A stretch of 29,536 bases of DNA from JAYPEY01 sp047618185. Its GTDB lineage: Bacteria > Verrucomicrobiota > Verrucomicrobiia > Limisphaerales > JAYPEY01. The notes beneath the pieces are model-generated. The model was given only the letters and a program-made list of their open reading frames with translations, was not told the DNA's origin and made no database searches. Positions 1-8,045 of the stretch are shown in pieces; position 1 is the first letter of the stretch, and the number at the start of each line of letters is the position of its first letter. The translations under genes were made by a program, and so were the position numbers. The stretch is from positions 1-29,536 of the forward strand of contig JBLHKZ010000035.1 of the NCBI GenBank assembly GCA_047618185.1, in the 5' to 3' direction.

Positions 1-340
1 GCATCCGTCGAACAGCCTCCTTCACGGCCGAGTAGCAGCCATCGTAGCCATGCTCGTCGCGAAGCCGCTCGAAGATGCGTTGAGCCGTATGGCGCTGCTT
101 GCGCGGCATCTGAAGGTCGTCCTTGAGAATCTGCTCAATGCGGCTCTCAAAGGCGCCGATCTTGGGTCGATTACGACTCTGGGCCTGTTGATAGCCCGGA
201 GGCTCCGAATGAGTCAGAATCTTCTCCAGCGTGCGCCAATGCATCCCGGTCTCCCGCAAGATCCCGCGTTTGCTCTCTCCCTTGGCAAGGGCCCGTTGTC
301 GTATTTGTGTCCACTGTTTCATATCGGCATACATGCCCAT
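1..340 (-). CDS. istA: IS21-family transposase IstA, N-terminal part (runs off the window)
   Basis: Reading the minus strand from ATG at 340 gives 113 codons without a stop to the window edge, beginning MGMYADMKQWTQIRQRAL. A second ATG at 334 (MYADMK) is an alternative start. The first 45 residues hold a helix-turn-helix of the IS21 IstA type (KRGILRETGMHWRTLEKIL), which binds the element ends. A basic linker and a second helical segment rich in Arg and Glu follow. IstA is the DDE-type transposase of IS21 elements and works with the ATPase IstB; the catalytic core would lie left of position 1. The reading frame is intact as far as it can be seen, so the copy may be functional or broken further along. 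Confidence 0.85.
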   Translation of the reverse strand, partial: MGMYADMKQWTQIRQRALAKGESKRGILRETGMHWRTLEKILTHSEPPGYQQAQSRNRPKIGAFESRIEQILKDDLQMPRKQRHTAQRIFERLRDEHGYDGCYSAVKEAVRRM

Positions 341-379
341 TCTCAGGGCTGATGCCGCACTTTTCGGGCGCCGTTTACA
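1..379 (-). mobile_element. IS21-family insertion sequence, 5' end only
   Basis: The minus strand carries the start of an istA-type transposase at 340, preceded by about 40 bases without genes. The likely element terminus is at 379, where the minus strand reads TGTAAACGGCGCCCGAAAAG. IS21-family ends typically begin with TG and are followed closely by istA, which fits. The element runs leftward out of the window, so istB, the other terminal repeat and any target duplication cannot be seen. The exact terminus is inferred from that pattern and from the change to non-coding DNA beyond it. Confidence 0.7.
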
Positions 380-715
380 TTAATGTCGAGTTCTCGAATT
401 GGGGTGCGCAGTCCGCTGGATGATTTGTGAGGATGCTGACATGGGACGCCGAGGACGGCGTCCGTCTCAGAAGATGGAACACCCCTCACCCCGGCCCTCT
501 CCTCTCGTCCGTCACAACCCAGATCCTTAACGATCCGGGAAATTAAAGAATAGCTCAACTCCAACAACCAAGGACACTGAAATGGGCTCGCGGGGACTCT
601 TGCCCCACCGGCTTTTGGATTCGCTGGCGCTGTTCGTCGGCGACGTTTATCTGCGCCATGCGTTGGATCGGGATTAACGCTCCATTGGGCCATAAGGCTG
701 GAGGCTGCCATTCAA
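380..715. other. Intergenic region between the IS21 end and the WD40 gene, with repeat-like elements
   Basis: No convincing gene is present. Open frames on the minus strand here have no domain signature and overlap the end of the neighbouring gene. The stretch holds a hairpin at 444-463, a pyrimidine-rich tract at 482-506 (CCCCTCACCCCGGCCCTCTC and following bases) of a type often found in dispersed intergenic repeats of GC-rich bacteria, and a GGGG/CCCC-stemmed sequence near 580-600 that could act as a terminator for the leftward WD40 gene. The repeat assignment comes from recognition of the motif; only one copy is visible in this window. Confidence 0.5.
444..463. repeat. Perfect 7-bp inverted repeat with a 6-base loop
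   Basis: GGACGCC at 444-450 pairs with GGCGTCC at 457-463 around the loop GAGGAC. It lies downstream of the leftward WD40 gene and next to the IS21 end. It has no T-tract, so it is not a classical terminator, and it may be part of a dispersed palindromic repeat. Confidence 0.5.
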
Positions 716-3658
716 TCAATTCCCCTTCGGCTGTTCCTGTTTTTGCTTCAGCGCTGCGGCGATGATTTCCCGGATGCGGATGACTTCGGAGCTGCGTGGA
801 TCGAGTTGCAGGGCGCGCAGGCTGTAGAAGTCCGCCTCGCCGATGCGGCGGATGTTGTCCTCGGCGGGCTCGTCGATCGTGAGCAGGGCGAGTCGCGCGA
901 GCGCCCTGGCGTTCGCCGGATCCAGGGCCACTGCCTGAAGAATGCTGTCGAAGGAGTTTTCGTCGATGAGCGCGCGCACGTATTGATCGACGGGCATCTC
1001 GGTGAAGGGCGAAATGGCTCGGGACGCGCGGTCGGCGACGAACCATTTTCCCCAGCGGGTGTAGAAGTCGGCGGCTGCGCTTTGCTCGAGGCCGGTCTTG
1101 ATTTCAAAATAGAGGGCGGACTCATGTCGGCCTGGTTGGCGGGCGCCGGTCCCGTCGTTGATTTGGCCTGCGACTGCCTCGGCAAGCGTGGGCAGCCAGT
1201 TGGGCGCCGAATCCGGGGAGATCGGAACATCCCAAAGTTCGACCAGTCCGGCTTCGGTGAGAATTAGGATCTGGTCGCTTGCGGGATTGAATTCGAGTTT
1301 CAGGATTTTCCCCCATTGGCGTTTGGTTTCTGAAAGCGGTTGTCCGCTTGAGACGTCCCAGACTCGGAGGTCGTTCTCGGTTGATTGCGTCAGCAGTCGG
1401 GAGCCGTCCGGGCTGAAGTCGGCCTTGATCACGGGATCGGCGTGCTTGAGCGGGGCGAAGGAGCGGGGCGTTTCGCCAATCTCGAATAGGCGGACGCTGC
1501 GATCGGCGCAGGTCGTCGCGATTAGGCTTCCGTCCGCTGAGAATTTTGCGGACGCGATCGGATTCGGATGAACTTGACGCGGTGTCAGGGCTTTGCCGGT
1601 TTCGGCGTTGAAGACCTGAGTGGCGCCGCCGGCGAGGGAGCCTTTGATGTCGGTTTCGCGGCCGTCCATGATCGCAATCAGCAGAGCGCCGTCGGATGAA
1701 AGGACGACGGATCTCAGGCCGGAAACGAGTTTTCGGTCGAGCGTAAGAAATCGGGTTTTGTCGTCGATGTTGTTCTCGATGATGACCGTGTTTCCATTCG
1801 TGGCACGGGCGAGATAGGAGCGTTCCACGGCGGTTGCGGGATCGACGGCCAGAGAGGCGCGACGCCCGGTTCGGACGTCCCAGACAAAGCGAACGTCGTT
1901 CCCGTCTTTGGCGACGACCTTTGATCCGTCGGGGCTATAGCTGGCCGTGAAGAGGGGATCGTTGGCCAGGAGCATCAAGGGTTTGGCGGCGCCGGGCAAA
2001 ATGGATCGGACTTCAGCTCCAGCTCCGGTTTGCAGGACCGCGATGCGATCTCCGCGAGGGCTGAACTTGAGCCGCATGGGGTAGACCAGATTGCGGAGGG
2101 GCTCGGTAATCGGAGCGCTGGCGTGCGCGTCCCACAGTCGGGCGGAGCCATCGAGAGCCGTGGTGGCGAGGAGTCGGCCGTTGGGGCCGAAGCGCACGCG
2201 GGCGACGGGCAGGTCATGATATAGATCGTCGGCGATGGCCTGGCCGCTGAATGCGTCCCAGATCGCGGCGCCGCCGCGCGAATAGGCGGCGGCGATGCGT
2301 TGTCCGTCGGGACTGATCACGCTGCCCGCGTTGGGAGCGATATTGGGCAGCGGAAAAGGGGCGGACAGTTGGAGGGCGCCGGTTCTGGAATTCCAGACGC
2401 TGGTTCGATCGTCCGAGGAGAAAGCGACGATCAGTTTGCTGTCGATGGTGAATTGGGCCGCGAGAATGTTGCCGGCGAACTGGAGGGTCGCGAGGGGGCC
2501 GTCGCCCGATTGCGCGTTCCAGGTGTAAATGGCCTTGTCGCTCACGGTCATGATCAGGCTGCCGTCGGGGCTGAAGGCGGCTCGAAAAATGGGCGCGGGA
2601 TGTTTTAAGGGCTGGGCGGTCGGGGCGCCCGTCGCGGCGTCCCAGACGCGGGCCATGCGGTCGCCGCCGACGGTGAGCGCCCGATTGCCGGCGGGATTGA
2701 AGGAGGCGCTCCAGACCCCGATGTCGTGCGCCAATGGCCCAGCCACGAGTTTGGCATTGAAGGCGTTCCAGATCCAGGCGGCTCCCTTGACCGGGATGAT
2801 GGCCGCTCGTCCGCCCTCCTGGATTTTCCGTTGTTCGTTGGCTGAAACGATGAGTCGTTTGCCATCGGGGCTGAACTCGAGATGCTCGATGCGGTTGGAA
2901 TGGACTAGGGGAGGAAGCGGCGGCACACCGGGCTCGACACTCCAGATTTGGACGGCGGTTTCGCCGGGCGGATCAGCGGCAATCGCGGCGATGTATTTTC
3001 CATCCGGGCTGAAAGAAATCGTTTCGGTGTTCGGCGAGACTGGGAATGGCTTCTTTAGGGGGAGGGTGAAATTGCGATAGGTCAGCGCCGAGAGGAGTCG
3101 CGTGGCGGCGACTCGATCCTCGGGATCGTTGCGAACGATATCAGCGAGAATTGCGAGGCCTCGGGATGAGTCGTCTTCGTCGAAGGCCTTTTCCGCATGG
3201 TTGAATTGGAGCCGAGTGATGAAGGCTTGCGACTGGGATTCCGAGGCGGTCTGGGTCTGGAATGCTCGCTTCGTGTCCTTGATGGCGGCCTCGACAGCGC
3301 GCTCGAGTTCGTCGATTTTTTTGTCCGTCTGCTTTTGCGCTGCTGTCGCCGTGGCTGCTGCCGCGGCGCGCGCGCTTTCGACAAAGTCCTTTTCCGCCGA
3401 TTTGAAAATATTGGCCTTGTGTTGCGCTATTTCTTTGGCTTCTTTCGCGGCTGCCAGGCTTTGGGCGGCTGCTTTCAACGCTCGTTCGGCGCGTTCTGCC
3501 GCCCGGGTCGCCTGCATTTTGCTTTCGTCTGCGCGGGTCTTCTGAATCCGCAGATTAAATCCCAAAGCCAACACAACGACAGCGAGAATGCTGATTATGA
3601 GCCAAACCGGTAGGGGAACGCGGGACGGGGGCGAATTGGGCGGGAATGATTTGGCCAT
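716..3658 (-). CDS. Membrane-anchored coiled-coil and WD40-repeat protein (kinase-less)
   Basis: This 980-residue protein starts with a proline-rich cytoplasmic tail and one membrane helix (about residues 17-34). A long Ala/Lys/Glu-rich coiled coil follows (about 38-140), then a short TPR-like helical segment (about 145-195). A WD40 region of many blades occupies about 200-830, with repeated FSPDG turns and W-D/W-N endings such as RVWDAATG, ARLWDAHA and LRVWDVSS. The C-terminal 150 residues are helical and TPR-like. In Verrucomicrobia and Planctomycetes, similar coil-TPR-WD40 tails often follow a Ser/Thr kinase domain; none is present here. The protein is probably a scaffold on the outer face of the inner membrane. 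It lies 69 bases downstream of the hydrolase gene on the same strand and may share its transcript. Partners and ligand are unknown. Confidence 0.85.
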   Translation of the reverse strand: MAKSFPPNSPPSRVPLPVWLIISILAVVVLALGFNLRIQKTRADESKMQATRAAERAERALKAAAQSLAAAKEAKEIAQHKANIFKSAEKDFVESARAAAAATATAAQKQTDKKIDELERAVEAAIKDTKRAFQTQTASESQSQAFITRLQFNHAEKAFDEDDSSRGLAILADIVRNDPEDRVAATRLLSALTYRNFTLPLKKPFPVSPNTETISFSPDGKYIAAIAADPPGETAVQIWSVEPGVPPLPPLVHSNRIEHLEFSPDGKRLIVSANEQRKIQEGGRAAIIPVKGAAWIWNAFNAKLVAGPLAHDIGVWSASFNPAGNRALTVGGDRMARVWDAATGAPTAQPLKHPAPIFRAAFSPDGSLIMTVSDKAIYTWNAQSGDGPLATLQFAGNILAAQFTIDSKLIVAFSSDDRTSVWNSRTGALQLSAPFPLPNIAPNAGSVISPDGQRIAAAYSRGGAAIWDAFSGQAIADDLYHDLPVARVRFGPNGRLLATTALDGSARLWDAHASAPITEPLRNLVYPMRLKFSPRGDRIAVLQTGAGAEVRSILPGAAKPLMLLANDPLFTASYSPDGSKVVAKDGNDVRFVWDVRTGRRASLAVDPATAVERSYLARATNGNTVIIENNIDDKTRFLTLDRKLVSGLRSVVLSSDGALLIAIMDGRETDIKGSLAGGATQVFNAETGKALTPRQVHPNPIASAKFSADGSLIATTCADRSVRLFEIGETPRSFAPLKHADPVIKADFSPDGSRLLTQSTENDLRVWDVSSGQPLSETKRQWGKILKLEFNPASDQILILTEAGLVELWDVPISPDSAPNWLPTLAEAVAGQINDGTGARQPGRHESALYFEIKTGLEQSAAADFYTRWGKWFVADRASRAISPFTEMPVDQYVRALIDENSFDSILQAVALDPANARALARLALLTIDEPAEDNIRRIGEADFYSLRALQLDPRSSEVIRIREIIAAALKQKQEQPKGN

Positions 3659-3727
3659 GGTTTGGGTTTAACGGCGCGAGCCGGCTGAAAGTTGCCAGGG
3701 AAGTCCGGGAAAATGGTTCGAGGTGAA

Positions 3728-4714
3728 TCAGTCGCCGAGGTGTTTTCTGACGAATGGAAGCACGGCGGCGTAGGCGGCTTCGATGGCCGCGCGTTCGCCG
3801 CCGCCGAGGCCGTGTTCGCCATTCTCGATTGAGATTAGGCGATGAGGCACGTCATGTTTCCGGAATTGCTCGGCCATCATCAGGGATTGTTCGTGCGGCA
3901 CATCCGTGTCCTTGGTTCCGTGAATCATGAGCGTGGGCGGGTATTTATTCGTGACGTTCTTGACGGCCATGTAGGGGAAAAACTTCTCCGGCTCGGTATG
4001 CGGATCGAATCCTGAAACCAGCTTTGGCCAGACGCCCTGTTGGCGGCAGTATTGATAAAAGAGACCGCCGTTCAGTTTTCGATCGGACGCATTGGCGACG
4101 GGCGGGCCGGAAAGAGTTTTCATCGCGATCGCCTTGTCGATCTTGGAGCGGTTGTGCCGCGGATGCGGGCTGGGTTGGCTGTACCAGGGGCCGATCAGAT
4201 CCCCGTAGCCCCAAAAACTGACCAGGGCGTCAGGCGGGGGCTGGACGCGATATCCGGAGGTCAGCGTCAGGCAGCCGCCGGCGGAGCCGCCCAGGACGGC
4301 GATCTTCGAAACGTCGGCGTTGAATCGTCTGGTGCCCTCTTTGCGGATCCATTTGAAGGCGTCCTCGAGGTCTTCGATGATGCCCGGCAATTGAGTCTCC
4401 GGGGCGAGTCGGTAGTCGATCGATACAAGGGCGTAGCCGGCGCCCAGCATGTCCTTCTTGACGCGACCGCTGATTCCCTGACGGCCGCCATTGATCAACG
4501 CGCCGCCGTGGATCCACACCACGACCTTCCGCTTGAGATCGTCGTCGGCGCGATGGACGTCGAGTTTGATTTCGAGATCTCCAACGTGCTTGTAGGTGAA
4601 GGTCTGTTTCCGGATCTTCGGGGTTTGGGCCATGGCGGAAATTGTGGAAAAAGAAAGCGCGAGGCAGCCGATCAGAAAAAGCCGATAGGGGAGACGGAAT
4701 CGAAGGGTCATCAT
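3728..4714 (-). CDS. Secreted alpha/beta hydrolase (esterase/lipase, hormone-sensitive-lipase-like)
   Basis: Taking ATG at 4714 (or 4711) gives 328 residues with a clear signal peptide: basic MTLRFR, a hydrophobic stretch, then cleavage near SAMAQ-TP at about residue 30. An upstream in-frame ATG at 4753 would put 13 polar residues before the signal and is less likely. The fold shows the oxyanion-hole HGG (residues 69-71), the nucleophile elbow GGSAG with Ser144, Asp269 in HGTKDTDVP and His301 in GEHGLGG, so the catalytic triad is complete. Family members hydrolyse small esters such as acetylated sugars or aryl esters; the substrate here is unknown. The gene is divergent from the methyltransferase-like gene at 4778, with 63 bases between starts that must hold both promoters. 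Confidence 0.88.
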   Translation of the reverse strand: MMTLRFRLPYRLFLIGCLALSFSTISAMAQTPKIRKQTFTYKHVGDLEIKLDVHRADDDLKRKVVVWIHGGALINGGRQGISGRVKKDMLGAGYALVSIDYRLAPETQLPGIIEDLEDAFKWIRKEGTRRFNADVSKIAVLGGSAGGCLTLTSGYRVQPPPDALVSFWGYGDLIGPWYSQPSPHPRHNRSKIDKAIAMKTLSGPPVANASDRKLNGGLFYQYCRQQGVWPKLVSGFDPHTEPEKFFPYMAVKNVTNKYPPTLMIHGTKDTDVPHEQSLMMAEQFRKHDVPHRLISIENGEHGLGGGERAAIEAAYAAVLPFVRKHLGD

Positions 4715-4754
4715 AGCGGCACGGTAACAGATTTCACTCGACGCGACAGGCAAA

Positions 4755-4776
4755 AGGCCGAGAGGGTTTTCGGCCT
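4755..4776 (+). promoter_or_regulatory. Leader hairpin just before the spermidine-synthase-like gene
   Basis: AGGCCGA (4755-4761) pairs perfectly with TCGGCCT (4770-4776), leaving the loop GAGGGTTT. The only purine-rich candidate ribosome site, GAGG, is in the loop, and the ATG follows one base after the stem. Folding of this leader could limit ribosome access. This is read from the sequence; no regulatory role is known. Confidence 0.4.
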
Positions 4777-4777
4777 G

Positions 4778-5497
4778 ATGCTAAACGAAGATGCGGGTTA
4801 CGAGATTGTGCGAACGAGGCGCGGAGTGCGGCTGGAACAAAATGGCGCGGCGTTGAGCGAGTTGCTTTCAAAAGTCGGGCCGACGGACAGCGTGTTTGAT
4901 GTGTTGGCGGCGGCGGCGCATGCGGTGGCTCCCAACCGCGACCTGGCGCTGCTTGGATTTGCCGGTGGAGGAATGATCGCCCCCCTGCGAGCGATGGGCG
5001 GCAATCAGGCGGTTGATGCCGTCGATCTGGACGCCCATGGGTATGCGCTGTTCCGGGAATACGCGTCCGAATACGAGGGGGAGGTTCGATTTCATCATGA
5101 TGACGCCGTTCTGTGGCTGAGGCAGGGCACAGATGAGTTGGGAGTGATCATCGATGATTTGTCCGTTCCGACCGAGGATGATGTCGTCAAGCCGGCGATA
5201 TCGCGAGAGGTGTTGCCGGAGCTGATCAAACGCCGACTTGCGCGAGACGGGGTAGTTATCACGAATGTGTTGAGCGAACCCGAGCTGACGTGGGAAGACG
5301 TTCTCGCGCCGGCCGTAGCGGGCTTTGCCCGGGCGCATGTCATTGAATTGGAAGAGTTCAACAATCGAATTGTCGTCGCCGGAAATTATGAACACGACGC
5401 TCGTTCGCTTTCGCGGGACGTGCGCCGGGCGTTGCGTGAGATTGGCTCCAGCCAGGCGGAAGTCATGCGTGTGCGCACAGCGCGTGTTGAAGAATGA
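4778..5497 (+). CDS. Spermidine-synthase-like SAM-dependent methyltransferase-fold protein
   Basis: This 239-residue protein has a nucleotide-binding motif I (LLGFAGGGMIAPLRAM), an acidic end to strand beta-2 (AVDAVDLD) and a VIIDDLSVP segment where spermidine synthases have their D-S/D-S-D-P gate. A helical end with a VITNVL strand follows. This matches the spermine/spermidine synthase superfamily, but the catalytic segment differs from true aminopropyltransferases. A related cytoplasmic methyltransferase or an orphan homologue is therefore as likely as polyamine synthesis. The frame stays open for about 246 codons upstream, but that part is antisense to the hydrolase, so ATG 4778 is chosen. 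The Sel1 lipoprotein gene follows 61 bases later on the same strand. Confidence 0.7.
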   Translation: MLNEDAGYEIVRTRRGVRLEQNGAALSELLSKVGPTDSVFDVLAAAAHAVAPNRDLALLGFAGGGMIAPLRAMGGNQAVDAVDLDAHGYALFREYASEYEGEVRFHHDDAVLWLRQGTDELGVIIDDLSVPTEDDVVKPAISREVLPELIKRRLARDGVVITNVLSEPELTWEDVLAPAVAGFARAHVIELEEFNNRIVVAGNYEHDARSLSRDVRRALREIGSSQAEVMRVRTARVEE

Positions 5498-5507
5498 GAC
5501 ATTGAAA

Positions 5508-5535
5508 TTGCAAAGGGGCGCGTTTCGGCTATGCT
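5508..5535 (+). promoter_or_regulatory. Possible sigma-70 promoter of the Sel1 lipoprotein gene
   Basis: TTGCAA (5508-5513) and TATGCT (5530-5535) are separated by 16 bases and end 23 bases before the ATG at 5559. Each box matches consensus at four of six positions, so this is only a candidate. Co-transcription with the upstream gene is also possible. Confidence 0.3.
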
Positions 5536-5558
5536 GCCACGCTTTAAATCGACACGAA

Positions 5559-6563
5559 ATGAAACAAACGAAGTTCCTTAGCACAGCCTTGGCGGCGATT
5601 TTGGCGGCCCTTTTTGCGGTTAGTTGCAACAAACCGCCGACCCAGCAGCAAAAAGACATGATGAAGGTTGCCGCGCAGCCGCGCACGGAGATCGATAAAC
5701 TCAAGGCGGCGGTCAAGGCGGAGGCGGAGAATCTGAAAAAGGGACAGACCAATGAACTGTTGGAGGCGACCGTCAAGCTGGCCAAGATTTATGAGAATGG
5801 CTCGGAAGAACTTGATGTGGCGGTCGATTTTTATCTCGCGGGCTTGTTGTACAAACGCGCCGCCACCAACGGCAACGCCTTCGCTCAGAATCGCATCGGA
5901 CGCTTGTATGAAGTGGGGGATTCTACGACCATCACTCGGAATTTAAGCCGTTCAGCCCATTGGTATCGATTGGCGGCCGACCAGGGATACCGGGACGCGG
6001 AAACCAATCTTGGCTATCTCTATGAGAAGGGCAGTGGGGTGCCCCGGGATTATATTGAAGCCGGGAAATGGTATCTCAAGGCGGCGGAAAAGGGAGAGCC
6101 CGTGGCGCAGTATCGTCTGGGGTTGTTGTATGAACTCGGCAAAGGCGTTTCGCGCAACGATTCGGACGCCTCGAAGTGGATCTTACTGGCCGCTGAAAAT
6201 GGATATGACGTGGCGCAATTTAAGGCGGCGACCATGTATTTCGATGGACAGGGCGTTGAGAAGGATCTGGTCGAGGCCATGCGCTGGTACGAAAGCGCCG
6301 CCCGGCAGGGCCATATCAAAGCGCAGACGCGGATTGGTCTACTCTATTTTTCCGGCAAGGGCGTGGCAAAGGATAATGTGGAGGCCTACAAGTGGCTGAA
6401 TATTGCGGCGGCGACGGAAGATCCGGAAGCGGGGCGCCATCGCGAAATGGTGGCGGAGTCCATGACCCCGGAGAAGATACGCTTTGCGCAGGAGCGGGCA
6501 GCGGAGTTTACGGTGGAGATCGTGCAACTGGACGCCGCCAGACCCTCGGATGATCTTGAATAG
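5559..6563 (+). CDS. Sel1-repeat lipoprotein
   Basis: ATG 5559 gives 334 residues with a lipoprotein signal: basic MKQTK, a hydrophobic core, and AVSC with the lipidated Cys at residue 23. The upstream in-frame extension lacks a signal and overlaps the previous gene, so it is not used. After a short helical linker, about five to six Sel1-like repeats fill residues 100-300. They are recognisable by A-x-x-x-L-G-x-L-Y-x-x-G-x-G-V and A-x-x-W-Y-x-x-A-A motifs, for example NLGYLYEKGSGVPRD and MRWYESAARQGHIKAQ. Sel1 repeats form alpha-helical solenoids that bind partner proteins. Asn24 follows the Cys, so sorting to the outer membrane is plausible. No enzymatic domain is seen; a scaffold or adaptor role is inferred. 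Confidence 0.88.
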   Translation: MKQTKFLSTALAAILAALFAVSCNKPPTQQQKDMMKVAAQPRTEIDKLKAAVKAEAENLKKGQTNELLEATVKLAKIYENGSEELDVAVDFYLAGLLYKRAATNGNAFAQNRIGRLYEVGDSTTITRNLSRSAHWYRLAADQGYRDAETNLGYLYEKGSGVPRDYIEAGKWYLKAAEKGEPVAQYRLGLLYELGKGVSRNDSDASKWILLAAENGYDVAQFKAATMYFDGQGVEKDLVEAMRWYESAARQGHIKAQTRIGLLYFSGKGVAKDNVEAYKWLNIAAATEDPEAGRHREMVAESMTPEKIRFAQERAAEFTVEIVQLDAARPSDDLE

Positions 6564-6603
6564 AAGCGGGGCTGGATCGGTCGGTTTTTGTGAGTTGCCG
6601 TTC

Positions 6604-6633
6604 TTGACACCCGTCGCGCTGTAATCTCATACT
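6604..6633 (+). promoter_or_regulatory. Probable sigma-70 promoter of the DUF1501 gene block
   Basis: A perfect -35 box TTGACA (6604-6609) is followed after 18 bases by CATACT (6628-6633), which matches four of six -10 positions. It lies in the 132-base gap before the first DUF1501 gene and would give a leader of about 55 bases. It is the best promoter-like sequence in that gap. Confidence 0.45.
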
Positions 6634-6679
6634 CAGGCGTTATTAGGCCGCCAGTTGCGGAACGGGCGGCCGTCAAATG

Positions 6680-6711
6680 ATACTCACATTTAAAGATGCT
6701 CACATTTAAAG
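6680..6711 (+). repeat. 16-bp tandem duplication covering a start codon
   Basis: ATACTCACATTTAAAG (6680-6695) is followed directly by ATGCTCACATTTAAAG (6696-6711), identical at 15 of 16 bases. The second copy supplies the ATG and first codons of the DUF1501 gene. The first copy has ATA in place of ATG. Because 16 is not a multiple of three, the two copies are in different reading frames. Confidence 0.9.
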
Positions 6712-8042
6712 GCAAACCCTCGGCCGATTTCTGCGATGGAGTTTCTCGTCGCCAATTCCTGAGTGTCGGCGCGCTGGGACTCGGAGGTCTCTGTCTTCCC
6801 GATCTGCTCAAGGCCGAATCCGCCGCGAAAACCGGCTCTTCTCACAAGTCGGTCATCATGATTTTTCTCCCCGGAGGTCCTTCCCATCAGGACATGTGGG
6901 ACATAAAGACGGAGGCGCCGTCCGAAATACGCGGCGAATTCAAGCCGATTTCAACCAATGTCCCGGGCATTCAGATCGGCGAATTATTTCCCCAGTTGGC
7001 GAAAATCTCGGACAAACTCACGTATATCCGTTCCATGGTCGGATGCCACGGCGGGCATGACGCCGTCCAGTGCCTCACCGGGCGGACGCCCCGAAATATG
7101 CCGCAGGGCGGTTGGCCCTCGTTGGGCGCCGCGCTTTCGCGACTGGAAGGGCCGGTAAACGAGTCCATGCCTCCGTTTCTTGGACTGGCCCCGAAATGCG
7201 GTCACGATCAGTGGGGAGACTGCGGAACGCCAGGCTTTCTGGGGCCTTCTCATGGTCCATTCAAACCGTTTCGCGGCGCCAGTAAAGGCGACATGACGCG
7301 AAATGGCGTGACGGTTGATCGAATGGACGACCGCAAAGGGCTGCTCACGGGATTTGACCGCTTGCGCCGCGACATTGATCGAAGCGGCATGATGGACGGG
7401 CTGGACACCTTTAATCAGCAGGCATTTGGAATATTGACGTCGAGCCGCTTGGCGGAGGCGTTGGATCTGTCGAAGGAAGACCCCAAAATCGTCGAACGCT
7501 ACGGGAAGGGGACGGAGAAGCTGACCGCCGACGGGCCTTGGAAACGATTAGATCAGTTTCTGATGGCGCGGCGCCTCGTCGAGGCCGGCGCCCGTTGCGT
7601 GACGCTTTCATTCAGCCGTTGGGACTGGCACGGCAATAATTTTGGACGAGCGCGCACGGATTTCCCGATGCTCGACCAAGGCGTGAGCGCCTTGGTTGAG
7701 GACCTGCATCAACGCGGCATGGACAAGGATGTTTCGGTGGTCGTCTGGGGCGAATTTGGACGCACGCCCAAGATCAACGCCAACGCCGGCCGCGATCACT
7801 GGCCGCGAGTTTCCTGCGCGATGCTTGCCGGCGGCGGAATGAATCACGGTCAAGTGATTGGCGCCACCGACCGCCTGGGCGGCGAAGCCGTCGATCGTCC
7901 AGTCGAGTTTGGAGATGTGTTCGCCACGCTCTACGGCGCGCTGGGCATCGACCCCGAAACGACCACGGTCAACGACCTGACGGGTCGTCCGCAATATCTC
8001 GTGGATCCGGGATGCCGGGCTCTGCCCGAGCTGCTCGGTTGA
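6696..8042 (+). CDS. DUF1501 family protein, Tat-exported (first of a tandem pair)
   Basis: This 448-residue protein opens with a twin-arginine signal, SRRQFL at residues 17-22 followed by a hydrophobic Gly/Ala/Leu stretch, so it should be exported folded. Family hallmarks are the early strand ending GGPSHQDMWDIK (about 60-71), MVGCHGGHDAVQCLTGR near residue 115, VVWGEFGRTPKINAN and the His-bearing GRDHWPR toward the C-terminus. DUF1501 (PF07394) is related to the alkaline-phosphatase/sulfatase superfamily, and these Asp/His clusters probably bind metal; no reaction has been established. The start matches that of its neighbour (MLTF against MLTI), which supports ATG 6696. The next gene begins three bases after its stop codon. 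It heads the seven-gene block. Confidence 0.92.
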   Translation: MLTFKGKPSADFCDGVSRRQFLSVGALGLGGLCLPDLLKAESAAKTGSSHKSVIMIFLPGGPSHQDMWDIKTEAPSEIRGEFKPISTNVPGIQIGELFPQLAKISDKLTYIRSMVGCHGGHDAVQCLTGRTPRNMPQGGWPSLGAALSRLEGPVNESMPPFLGLAPKCGHDQWGDCGTPGFLGPSHGPFKPFRGASKGDMTRNGVTVDRMDDRKGLLTGFDRLRRDIDRSGMMDGLDTFNQQAFGILTSSRLAEALDLSKEDPKIVERYGKGTEKLTADGPWKRLDQFLMARRLVEAGARCVTLSFSRWDWHGNNFGRARTDFPMLDQGVSALVEDLHQRGMDKDVSVVVWGEFGRTPKINANAGRDHWPRVSCAMLAGGGMNHGQVIGATDRLGGEAVDRPVEFGDVFATLYGALGIDPETTTVNDLTGRPQYLVDPGCRALPELLG

Positions 8043-8045
8043 ATT

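Noticed and set aside
4040..4777. Upstream extension of the spermidine-synthase-like protein by 246 codons
   Set aside because: The extension is antisense to the hydrolase with its intact catalytic triad, and homology to the methyltransferase fold begins after 4778.
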